Below, piece after piece: positions 57,749 through 64,000 of a stretch of DNA of 64,000 nt (its first letter is position 1; each line of letters starts with the position of its first letter). The notes beneath the pieces were generated by a model. That model made no database searches and had not been told where the DNA came from. It was given only the letters and a program-made list of their open reading frames with translations. Origin of the DNA: Aromatoleum anaerobium (GTDB lineage Bacteria; Pseudomonadota; Gammaproteobacteria; Burkholderiales; Rhodocyclaceae); NCBI RefSeq assembly GCF_012910705.2, contig NZ_WTVG02000040.1, positions 1 to 64,000 of the forward strand, in the 5' to 3' direction. The position numbers were made by a program, and so were the translations under genes.

Positions 57749-58726
57749 TCACTCCCTGCCTTGTCCTGTCGACTTGCCGGAGGAGCTTCCTCGTCCGCCC
57801 GAATCGCCCGGCTCCGACTGCCCGGATACCGATCGCCCGGACGAAGCTCCGGTTTCCTGCGCACTCTGGTGCGACGACGCCTCGAAGCTGGCGAACGTCT
57901 GCGCTCCGGGCGGAGGCTCCGGAGCACGGATGCGCAGGTGGTTTTCGATGTCCTTGACGCCCCAGCAGCTGTCGGCGACGTCTTCGATCCCGTGCTTCAT
58001 GTAGCGCTCGGGAACCGTCCCTTCGAGCGTGACGCAGCCGTGCGAAACAGTCACCGAGACCTCGCTGACGTCGAGCGACTGGTCCTGCATCAGGCGCTCG
58101 CAGACGATTTCACGAAGGCGCTCGTCGGAACGCGAATAGCCTTTCGGCCCCTGGCGGCCGCGCCCGACGTCGCTCCACAGCCGCATGCCGCGGTATTGCG
58201 GCGTGCGGCTGTACGACGGGCTGCCCACGTATGGCAGTTCCTGGTCCTGGATCCACTGGCCTTGCGACGACCCGTAGTCGCCCGCGCCGAAGCCGCCGCG
58301 CAAGCCGCCCTGCTGAAAGCGCCCCAGGGCGGGGTCCACGGGGCCGTAGTCGGCGTCGCCGGAAATCCCGTGATACGGCCGGTTGCCGCCGTACCCGCCA
58401 CACCCTTCCAAGCTCCCGCCCGGGTTGCCCTTGCGCCAGTCCTGCAGGTTCGGGTCCTGTCCGGAGCGTCCGTATTCCTGGCTCGCGCGCCCGCCGAACG
58501 AACCTTCGCGCACCGAGCCATAGCCCCCCGCCGAACCTCCATCGTCAAAACCGCGCTGGCTGCCCTGCAGCTGCTGCGGCTGGCGTGACCCGCTGCCCTG
58601 ATCCTGTCCGAAAACGCCGGGCGGCCTGCCATAACCCGGTCCCGGCATGCCGCGCCCGCCTTGTTCGCGGCGGACCTGTTCGTCGTGCTGCTGTTGCGTT
58701 GGCTGCGAACGATGTCGTTTCATCAT
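57749..58726 (-). CDS. BON-domain protein with long Gly/Gln/Arg-rich N-terminus
   Basis: Protein of 325 residues (two ATG codons in a row; AGGAGGAG precedes them). Residues 1-200 are low-complexity, rich in Gly, Gln, Arg, Ser and Tyr ('GSGSRQPQQLQGSQRGFDDG'), with no signal peptide. The BON domain covers about 205-275 ('DERLREIVCERLMQDQSLDV', 'VTVSHGCVTLEGTVPERYMK'). The tail is Ser/Gly-rich. BON domains bind phospholipid and are found in envelope-stress proteins. A consensus sigma-54 promoter lies 88 bases upstream. Confidence 0.85.
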   Translation of the reverse strand: MMKRHRSQPTQQQHDEQVRREQGGRGMPGPGYGRPPGVFGQDQGSGSRQPQQLQGSQRGFDDGGSAGGYGSVREGSFGGRASQEYGRSGQDPNLQDWRKGNPGGSLEGCGGYGGNRPYHGISGDADYGPVDPALGRFQQGGLRGGFGAGDYGSSQGQWIQDQELPYVGSPSYSRTPQYRGMRLWSDVGRGRQGPKGYSRSDERLREIVCERLMQDQSLDVSEVSVTVSHGCVTLEGTVPERYMKHGIEDVADSCWGVKDIENHLRIRAPEPPPGAQTFASFEASSHQSAQETGASSGRSVSGQSEPGDSGGRGSSSGKSTGQGRE

Positions 58727-58813
58727 CGTGCTCCTCCTGCGCGATCGGTGAGCTGCCGGAGGACGCCTTGCGTCCTGGTGACGGCGGCCCTGCTCCCTCT
58801 TCCGCGGAGAGTG

Positions 58814-58828
58814 GCAAACGCCGTGCCC
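58814..58828 (-). promoter_or_regulatory. Putative sigma-54 promoter of the BON gene
   Basis: Minus strand reads GGGCACGGCGTTTGC followed by C. GGCACG and TTGC match the consensus fully, with correct spacing. The predicted start near 58802 gives a leader of about 76 bases. Probably drives BON and PRC genes together. Confidence 0.7.
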
Positions 58829-58934
58829 ACCCTGGGCGTCCTGCCGAACAGGCCGATCGGCCGTCACGGCGGCGCAAGGCGTTGCAACGATTACAGGAGG
58901 ATGCAATTCGCGGCGCGAACCGGCACCGCGAATG

Positions 58935-61931
58935 TCACGCGGCCGACGCTCTCAGGCGTTGCGTCTCGCGGTCCGCGGCGTCGAGCACCGCGGCGATGGT
59001 CTCGATCAGGATCCGCGCTTCGACCGGCTTGCCGACACATTCCTGGAAGCCGGCGAGTTCGAAGCGCGTCCGGTCGAGGCGGCTCAGGGCGGTCACCGCG
59101 ACTGCCGGGATGAACGGCAGCGAAGCCAGCTCGCGCACGCGCTGCAGCACGCTGAAGCCGCTGTCGCCCGGCATCGCGATGTCGAGCAGCAGGATCGCCG
59201 GCAGGCTGACGGCATCGGGCCGGGCGAGTTCCGCGAGGAGCTCGGCACCGGAACTGAAGGTGCGCACGTGCGCACCGGCCTGCGACAGGATCAGCGTCAT
59301 CACTTCGCGCGCGTCCGCCTCGTCATCGACCACCAGCGCTTCGACGCCTTCGAGCGCGGTGCGCGGCGGACGGCCTTCCCGCGCCTCGGGCGATTCGCCC
59401 GGCAGGGCATCCTGCACCGGGCCGGGCAGTTCCACCGTGAATACCGAACCGCAACCCGGGCCGGCGCTCTCGACCCGCACGCTGCCGCCGTGGAGTTCGA
59501 CCAGGTTGCGCACCAGCGCGAGCCCGATCCCGAGGCCCTGGTGGCGACGCGTCATCGAAGTGTCGGCTTGGCTGAAGCGGTCGAACACGTGCGGCAGGAA
59601 GCCGGCCTCGATGCCGACTCCGGAATCGGCGACCGACAGGATCACCGACGTCTCGCCCCGGGTCAGGCGCAGCTCGACCCAGCCGCCTTCGGGCGTGAAC
59701 TTCAGCGCGTTCGCGAGCAGGTTGATGACGATCTGCTGCAGCCGGTCGTGGTCGCCGTTGATCGTCATCGACGGGCGATCGGTGTGGACGCGCAGCTCGA
59801 TCCGTTTCGCCTTTGCCGTATCCCACGAAAGGTCGATCGCGGCGTTGACGATCTCGACGAGATTGACGCGGCGGCTGTTCAGTTCGAGCTTGCCGCTGAT
59901 GATCCGCGACGTGTCGAGAAGGTCGTCGATCAGCCGCGTCTGGTGGTCGATGTTGCGCTTGATCGCCTCCGCCGCGCGCAGCACCGTCGCGGGTTCGGGG
60001 TTGCCCGACGCGGTCAGCACCTGGCTCCAGCCTTTGAGCGCGTTCAGCGGCGAACGCAGCTCGTGCGAAACGATCGCGAGGAACTCGTCTTTCGCGCGGT
60101 TGGCGCGTTCGGCCTCGCCGCGCAGGCGGTGTTCGGCGACGAGCAGCTGTTCGAGTTCGCGCTGCGCGCGCTTGCGCTCGGTGATGTCCTTGGACACGCC
60201 GACGAGGCCGAACACGTGCCCCTGCGAGTCGCGCAACGGCGACTTCGTCACGAGGAAAGTGCGCGTGCCCGCGCGGGTCGTACGCGATTCCTCGACGACG
60301 ATCGGCCGGCGCGTCTCGATAACGCGGCGGTCGTTTTCGAGGATGCGCCGCATTTCCTCGGAGTCGCCGAAAAGACTCTCTTCCTTGTGCCCGACGACCT
60401 GCGCGCGGCTCAGCCCCATCGCCTGCAGCGCGGCCGGATTGACCATCATGATGCGGCCTTCGCGGCTTTTCGCGACGATCAGCTCCGGCGTGCTCGCGGC
60501 GATCGTGCGCAGCAGCGTCGTGCTCTCGCGCAGCACCGACATCGTCCGTTCCAGCGCCCGCGTGCGGTCGCCGACGCGCCGGTCGAGTGCCGCGTAGGCC
60601 TGCCGGTCCGCATGTTCCCGCGCGCGATGGGCGCGGGCGTCGCGCAGCACCAGCACGCCGCCGCTGATCCCGCCTTTCCAGTCGCGGATCGGCGTCGCGG
60701 TGGCCTCCACCGCGCGCACGCTGCCGTCACGCATGCGCAGCGCCGGTTCGCCGCTGATCGTTACCTGGCGCAGCTCGGAAAACGCCCTCGCGAACGGCGA
60801 CCCCATCGGCTGGTCGGTGGCTTCGTCGACGAGCACGACCAGCTCGTGCAGATCGCAGCCGATCGCGTCGCCGGCCTTGACGTCGAGCAATGTCTCCGCC
60901 GCCGGGTTGAGGAACCCGACACGCATCTCGTTATTGACGGTGATGACTGCGTCCTCGATCGTCGCCAGCGTGACCTCCAGCCACTGCTGCTGCGTGTTGG
61001 CGCGAATCTCGGCGATCGAACGGTCGGTGTTCATCTCGTCGAGCCGGGCGGCGGTCCACAGGATCAGGACCGTGCACGCGACGATCATCGCCACCGCCAC
61101 GACCCCTTCGCTCTCGACCACGCCGAACCATCCGAAGCGCTGGCCCAGTGCCTGCAGCCAGCCGGCCAAGAGCGGCACGGCGACCGCGACCGGCAGCAGG
61201 CGGCGGAAAATCACCGCGCCGGGCGAATCGTGCTCGAGCAGCTGCATGAACCGCGGCGACGGATGCCTGATCAGCAGGCTGAAGCTCGTGATCAGCAGCG
61301 CCAGCGCGACCGGCAGCGCGATGCCGACCGAAGGGATCGCGAGGTTCAGGCGGACGAGATGGAAAGTCAGCCCCACCACCGCCACCAGCGCGACGCCGCC
61401 GACGGCTACGGCCAGCAGCCGCGAGATCGCGACCAGGCGATGGTCGCTCAGGGGCGCCAGCGCCAGCGCCGCGGCAAGAAGGAGGTAGGTGGTGGCTGTC
61501 CCGACTGCCGGCCCGGACGGGGAATAAATGGATCCGGCTTCGGCCGTCGGCAACAGCGGCGACAGGACCATGCCGACCGGGTCGGGTCCGACCGTCAGGG
61601 CCATCACCGACATCAGCGCGACGACAAGGGCCGCCACCGCGACAGTGAAACGCGCGCGCGCGGCCGGCGCACGGTCGAGCTCGCGCAACGCGAAGGCAAC
61701 GAACAGGAGCTTGACGATACTGGTCGGCATGAACGGCACGAACTCCGCCCCCAGCGTCCCGAGCGCGGGCATCCCGATGAACCACCCCACCGCGCCGATC
61801 AGCGCCAGCACCGCGACCGCGGGGCTCGCGTACGCCGACACCTGCTGGAGCCGCATGCCCCAGACGCTCGGGGCCCGTTCCGCGGCAGCGGGAAGGAAGA
61901 CGCTATCGCCCATTCGCATCGTCATCGGCAT
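58935..61931 (-). CDS. Hybrid sensor histidine kinase with eight-helix membrane sensor, two PAS and receiver
   Basis: Protein of 998 residues. Residues about 30-295 hold about eight hydrophobic helices (MASE-like integral sensor). PAS domains lie at about 312-430 and 472-588. The kinase core has His623 (AIVSHELRSPLNAL), N box NLLANALKFTPEG, G1 DSGVGIE and G2 HQGLGIGLALVRN. A receiver (about 863-985) has Asp869, Asp870 and Asp917 (LLLDIAMPG). The kinase lies between the BON gene and the yqjD operon and could feed the regulator at the window end. The ATG at 61931 lies too far (16 bases) from the GGAGG upstream; see the leader peptide entry. Confidence 0.93.
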   Translation of the reverse strand: MPMTMRMGDSVFLPAAAERAPSVWGMRLQQVSAYASPAVAVLALIGAVGWFIGMPALGTLGAEFVPFMPTSIVKLLFVAFALRELDRAPAARARFTVAVAALVVALMSVMALTVGPDPVGMVLSPLLPTAEAGSIYSPSGPAVGTATTYLLLAAALALAPLSDHRLVAISRLLAVAVGGVALVAVVGLTFHLVRLNLAIPSVGIALPVALALLITSFSLLIRHPSPRFMQLLEHDSPGAVIFRRLLPVAVAVPLLAGWLQALGQRFGWFGVVESEGVVAVAMIVACTVLILWTAARLDEMNTDRSIAEIRANTQQQWLEVTLATIEDAVITVNNEMRVGFLNPAAETLLDVKAGDAIGCDLHELVVLVDEATDQPMGSPFARAFSELRQVTISGEPALRMRDGSVRAVEATATPIRDWKGGISGGVLVLRDARAHRAREHADRQAYAALDRRVGDRTRALERTMSVLRESTTLLRTIAASTPELIVAKSREGRIMMVNPAALQAMGLSRAQVVGHKEESLFGDSEEMRRILENDRRVIETRRPIVVEESRTTRAGTRTFLVTKSPLRDSQGHVFGLVGVSKDITERKRAQRELEQLLVAEHRLRGEAERANRAKDEFLAIVSHELRSPLNALKGWSQVLTASGNPEPATVLRAAEAIKRNIDHQTRLIDDLLDTSRIISGKLELNSRRVNLVEIVNAAIDLSWDTAKAKRIELRVHTDRPSMTINGDHDRLQQIVINLLANALKFTPEGGWVELRLTRGETSVILSVADSGVGIEAGFLPHVFDRFSQADTSMTRRHQGLGIGLALVRNLVELHGGSVRVESAGPGCGSVFTVELPGPVQDALPGESPEAREGRPPRTALEGVEALVVDDEADAREVMTLILSQAGAHVRTFSSGAELLAELARPDAVSLPAILLLDIAMPGDSGFSVLQRVRELASLPFIPAVAVTALSRLDRTRFELAGFQECVGKPVEARILIETIAAVLDAADRETQRLRASAA

Positions 61932-61941
61932 GGTCAGTCAT
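61903..61941 (-). CDS. Possible 12-residue leader peptide overlapping the hybrid kinase start
   Basis: GGAGG (61948-61952) stands 6 bases before an ATG that opens MTDHADDDANGR and stops inside the kinase reading frame, out of phase with it. The kinase ATG itself has no well-placed ribosome site, and an in-frame stop (61938-61940) rules out a longer kinase start. Translation of the kinase may depend on re-initiation after this short peptide. Confidence 0.35.
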   Translation of the reverse strand: MTDHADDDANGR

Positions 61942-62061
61942 CTGTGACCTCCAAACCGCACCAACCTCCGCCCTCGCGTCACGCTTGTGCAAAGACGGCC
62001 GCCATCCGGTTCACTTATCCTATGACCGTGATCCGGTGGCAGTGTTCTTTTTTGCAGATAA

Positions 62062-62466
62062 TTACCGTTTCGCAATCGCGCGCGGCCCCTGCCAGGGAGG
62101 TGACGGGGTCGCGGCTGCGCCTGACGGAGCGGCTCTCCCCGCGCCCTGCTGCTGCAGCCAGCCCACCAGCTGCGGCACCGCGGCCCACGGGTTGCCGTAG
62201 CGCCAGCGCAACGCGGACAGCGCCAGACCCGTCGCCACCGCGAGAAAGCCCTTGCGCACCGGTGCCGCCGCCTCGTGCCGGGGAGGGCGTCGCCGCATCA
62301 CGTTGCCGACGACAAACCCCATCATCAGCGCTGTGCCCAGGCCACGCGGGGACGCGAGTTCGCTGCGCACATGCGCGCGCCAGGCGTCGAACTGCGCGTC
62401 CAATAATGCCCGCTCGCGCGCGACCCGCGCTTCCGCCTCCGCGAGCGATCCTCCACGCGTGTTCAT
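62062..62466 (-). CDS. Hypothetical protein, third gene of the yqjD-yqjE-type operon
   Basis: Protein of 134 residues. A charged N-terminal helix ('AEARVARERALLDAQFDAWR') is followed by a segment with two weakly hydrophobic helices ('GLGTALMMGFVVGNVM', 'GFLAVATGLALSALRW') and a Gly/Pro-rich tail. The position after a YqjE/holin-like gene (ATGA overlap) matches that of YqjK-type proteins in enterobacteria, but similarity is weak. Probably membrane-associated. Confidence 0.65.
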   Translation of the reverse strand: MNTRGGSLAEAEARVARERALLDAQFDAWRAHVRSELASPRGLGTALMMGFVVGNVMRRRPPRHEAAAPVRKGFLAVATGLALSALRWRYGNPWAAVPQLVGWLQQQGAGRAAPSGAAATPSPPWQGPRAIAKR

Positions 62467-62855
62467 CGTCGGTCTCCGCCCGGCGGCTCGCCCTCGACCT
62501 GCCGCAACGTCGCCGCGAGCGGCGGATTGTGCTTGAGCTGACGCCACAGCCACGTGCCCGCGAGCGCGGCGGCGACGATGTTGATCAGGCCCGCGCACGC
62601 CAGCACCCCCGGCCACGAGATGCCGTCCTGGAGCAGCCAGCCGGCGACGGCGACAACGAATGCGAGCCACGCCGTGACCACCAGCACTGCCGCCACGATC
62701 GCGACGCACAGCACTTCGATGACCTGGTGCACCGCGTGGCGGGCGTCGACGACGACCAGCGCTGCGTACGCTTTGGCCAGACTTTTGACCCGCCGCAACA
62801 AGCCCGGCAGCGAAGGGTCTGCCGGGCCTGTTTCGTACGTCCCCGCCGCCATCAT
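62463..62855 (-). CDS. YqjE/phage-holin-family membrane protein
   Basis: Protein of 130 residues with two strong membrane helices (about 48-75 'VLCVAIVAAVLVVTAWLAFV' and 83-103). 'LPGLLRRVKSLAKAYAALVV' resembles the YqjE branch of the holin superfamily. In this context it is a stress-linked inner-membrane protein, not a lysis protein. It lies between the yqjD-like gene (21 bases upstream) and the overlapping third gene. Confidence 0.85.
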   Translation of the reverse strand: MMAAGTYETGPADPSLPGLLRRVKSLAKAYAALVVVDARHAVHQVIEVLCVAIVAAVLVVTAWLAFVVAVAGWLLQDGISWPGVLACAGLINIVAAALAGTWLWRQLKHNPPLAATLRQVEGEPPGGDRR

Positions 62856-62876
62856 CGACTCCCGCTCGCGGCGCGG

Positions 62877-63161
62877 TCAGTGCGACGTGAAGCGGCTGAA
62901 CAGCATCCCCACTCCCACCGCGATCACCACCGACGCGACCGGATGGCGCCTGACGCACTCGCGCGCGCCTTCCAGCATATGCTCCTGCGCCGCGATCCAC
63001 TCCTGCCCTTTTTCCCCGGCGTGCCGCAGCGTCGAGGACGCGGCCCCGGCAACACGATTGACCGCCTCGTGGGCAGTGCTCGAGAGCTGCTCTATTTTCT
63101 CCGCTCCCTTCTCCGCGCTTCCGGCCATCGTGCCTTGCGTACCCGTTGTCGTGTTTTCCAT
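62877..63161 (-). CDS. YqjD/ElaB (DUF883)-family membrane-anchored protein
   Basis: Protein of 94 residues; AAAGGAG lies 9 bases before the ATG. A helical body with 'AEKIEQLSSTAHEAVNRVAG' and 'KGQEWIAAQEHMLEGARECV' ends in a C-terminal anchor helix ('HPVASVVIAVGVGMLFSRF'). E. coli relatives YqjD and ElaB bind ribosomes at the membrane in stationary phase. First gene of a three-gene operon with a consensus sigma-54 promoter 72 bases upstream. Confidence 0.88.
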   Translation of the reverse strand: MENTTTGTQGTMAGSAEKGAEKIEQLSSTAHEAVNRVAGAASSTLRHAGEKGQEWIAAQEHMLEGARECVRRHPVASVVIAVGVGMLFSRFTSH

Positions 63162-63232
63162 TCTGGGTTCTCCTTTGAGTGATCTGCCGAAGCCCGTTGC
63201 CGAGGCAAAGCCGCTGGCGTACTCGCCGATGA

Positions 63233-63247
63233 GCAAGCCGCGTGCCC
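63233..63247 (-). promoter_or_regulatory. Putative sigma-54 promoter of the yqjD-like operon
   Basis: Minus strand reads GGGCACGCGGCTTGC followed by T: GGCACG and TTGC match the consensus fully at the right spacing. The predicted start is near 63221, about 60 bases before the ATG. Confidence 0.7.
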
Positions 63248-63261
63248 GAACGAGATGACAT

Positions 63262-63630
63262 TCATCGCCGGCGCTCATCCTCGCGCGGGTCGCGGTTCGT
63301 CGCCTCCGGCGTCTCGGGCGGCACGTCGGCGCCGGGCGAGCGTTCAGGCGGCACGCCCGGCCCCGGGACGTCCGACGGAATACCGCGCCCCGCAGTGTCG
63401 CGCAGGCCGCGGCGGATATCGCGCGCTGCCTGTTCGATCACCTTGCGCGGGAGTTTCCCCTCCGGCTCGGGCCGGTCGGGCGCTTCGTCCCTTTCATGCG
63501 GCAGCGGCAGCTCGTCGGCAACCGGGGGACGGGCCAGGTTCGTGTCTTCGGCATCGGGTACCGGATAACGAGGGTTCGGTGGATCGGCCGGACCGGGTCT
63601 GGACGGGCCGTGTCTGCTTTCCTTGCTCAT
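63262..63630 (-). CDS. Hypothetical Pro-rich charged protein
   Basis: Protein of 122 residues; GGAGG lies 8 bases before the ATG. Very rich in Pro, Arg, Glu and Asp, with no hydrophobic segment, so likely disordered and cytoplasmic. One possibly folded stretch is 'LPRKVIEQAARDIRRGLRDT'. It lies between the regulator gene at the window edge and the yqjD operon. I do not recognise the family. Confidence 0.65.
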   Translation of the reverse strand: MSKESRHGPSRPGPADPPNPRYPVPDAEDTNLARPPVADELPLPHERDEAPDRPEPEGKLPRKVIEQAARDIRRGLRDTAGRGIPSDVPGPGVPPERSPGADVPPETPEATNRDPREDERRR

Positions 63631-63729
63631 TGGCACACCTCCGGGGGAGTTCGCATGTCCTCACCTGCAAGCACATTCCATGCAGGGGGAAAACGCGTGC
63701 CGCCGCAGGAAATGCAATGCGGATGTCCA

Positions 63730-63761
63730 GTAAGACTTACGCCAGTCTGTAAGACTTACAG
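63730..63761. promoter_or_regulatory. Two GTAAGACTTAC palindromes 19 bp apart
   Basis: A perfect 11-bp palindrome GTAAGACTTAC occurs at 63730-63740 and again at 63749-63759; the second extends to the 15-bp CTGTAAGACTTACAG (63747-63761). Centre-to-centre spacing is 19 bp, about two helical turns, so two dimers would sit on the same DNA face. They lie about 100-130 bases upstream of the hypothetical gene on the minus strand and just after the regulator gene stop. Confidence 0.7.
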
Positions 63762-63789
63762 CGACGCAGCCCCGCCCGCCGCTGCGGCA

Positions 63790-64000
63790 TCACTGCACCC
63801 CGTTGGTCGAAGCGCGGTCCTCGTCGTCACCCGGCCCGCCCGCGAACTCCTCGGCATCCTCTTCGTCATAGAGCTCCTTGCCGGCGTTATAGACGGCGAG
63901 GCGGTTGTAGAGCGTCTTGAGGCTGATACCGAGCATCTCGGCGGCCTTGCGCTTGACGTTGCCGCATTCCATCAGCGTGGCCTCCATGACCCGCCGGTTG
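63790..64000 (-). CDS. C-terminal end of a sigma-54-dependent (NtrC-type) regulator, cut by the window
   Basis: Only the last 70 residues are present; the gene continues beyond base 64000. 'MEATLMECGNVKRKAAEMLG' followed by 'ISLKTLYNRL' is the Fis-type helix-turn-helix that ends NtrC/AtoC-family activators. An acidic tail of about 30 residues follows (DEEDAEEFAGG). The receiver and AAA domains must lie outside. The presence of sigma-54 promoters at neighbouring genes makes this the natural candidate activator. Confidence 0.85.
   Translation of the reverse strand, partial: NRRVMEATLMECGNVKRKAAEMLGISLKTLYNRLAVYNAGKELYDEEDAEEFAGGPGDDEDRASTNGVQ

Noticed and set aside
61980-62015. TGGCGGCCG...TTGC on the minus strand upstream of the hybrid kinase as a sigma-54 promoter
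   Set aside because: The spacing between GG and GC is 11 instead of 10 bases, which normally abolishes sigma-54 recognition.
62463-62855. Phage lysis gene (holin)
   Set aside because: The holin-family label reflects fold similarity only; no endolysin or other phage genes are near, and the YqjD/YqjE context is cellular.
58932-63182. A 1400-codon open frame on the plus strand
   Set aside because: It runs antisense through the hybrid kinase and the yqjD operon; its composition (Arg/His/Ala) and lack of motifs mark it as a shadow of the real genes.
63665-63687. CCTGCA...TGCAGG inverted repeat as an operator or terminator
   Set aside because: Six-base arms with an 11-base spacer and no T run; not above chance in this composition.

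Overview
The window reads as a chromosomal segment of a GC-rich betaproteobacterium, most likely a Rhodocyclales member of the Azoarcus/Aromatoleum type. This rests on base composition, on the family mix (HpnCDE, MinCDE, a phasin, an exopolysaccharide export operon, many sensor kinases, sigma-54-type regulation) and on family resemblance read by eye; no database search was possible. There are no rRNA genes, CRISPR arrays, insertion sequences or phage integration genes. Most of the first 47 kb is ordinary housekeeping DNA; about 47-64 kb has a more accessory, stress-related character.

Layout. 0-7.5 kb: a TPR/membrane protein and a FecR-like secreted protein (+), facing a minus-strand exopolysaccharide operon (PHP-type tyrosine phosphatase, Wza-like export protein, Wzc-like tyrosine autokinase, membrane J-domain protein), then tRNA-Leu(UAG). 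7.7-12 kb: an ABC ATPase/FtsX-type permease/AttH-lipocalin operon. 12.2-16.6 kb: squalene synthesis genes hpnC-hpnD-hpnE, then a ybbA-like ATPase divergent from tesA. 16.6-19.4 kb: selD and selU (selenouridine tRNA modification) and a methyltransferase. 19.5-30.6 kb: a PAS histidine kinase, a Pat-type acyl-CoA synthetase/GNAT protein, a hexose-6-phosphate mutarotase, tex, an hslO (Hsp33) without its redox cysteines, and minC-minD-minE. 30.6-42.5 kb: a chemoreceptor with an extra C-terminal domain, lysS, mnmC, a NarX/NarL-type two-component pair, a phasin, gltX and two identical tRNA-Val(CAC) genes. 42.5-47.4 kb: a hemerythrin protein, a DUF2269-like membrane protein, an NDUFA9-like/DoxX fusion, a membrane protein, a PncC/CinA-like amidase and serA.

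47.5-64 kb: a BBE-type flavoprotein, a ParE-type toxin/antitoxin pair, a large SARP/BTAD-AAA regulator, then a minus-strand block of small stress or envelope genes (MgtC, GlcG/HbpS-like, PRC-barrel, BON, YqjD, YqjE/holin). This block also holds a hybrid histidine kinase and an ABC exporter fused to a kinase-type ATPase domain and a receiver domain. The window ends inside a gene whose C-terminus is the Fis-type helix-turn-helix of a sigma-54-dependent activator.

How it may work together. Four near-consensus sigma-54 (-24/-12) promoters lie upstream of the hemerythrin, mgtC, BON and yqjD genes. With the hybrid kinase and the NtrC-type regulator at the window edge, this suggests a sigma-54-controlled envelope/general-stress regulon. 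The most unusual members are the ABC-kinase-receiver fusion protein and a pair of GTAAGACTTAC palindromes 19 bp apart upstream of the last small gene. The regulatory links are inferred; the promoter motifs and domain fusions are read directly.
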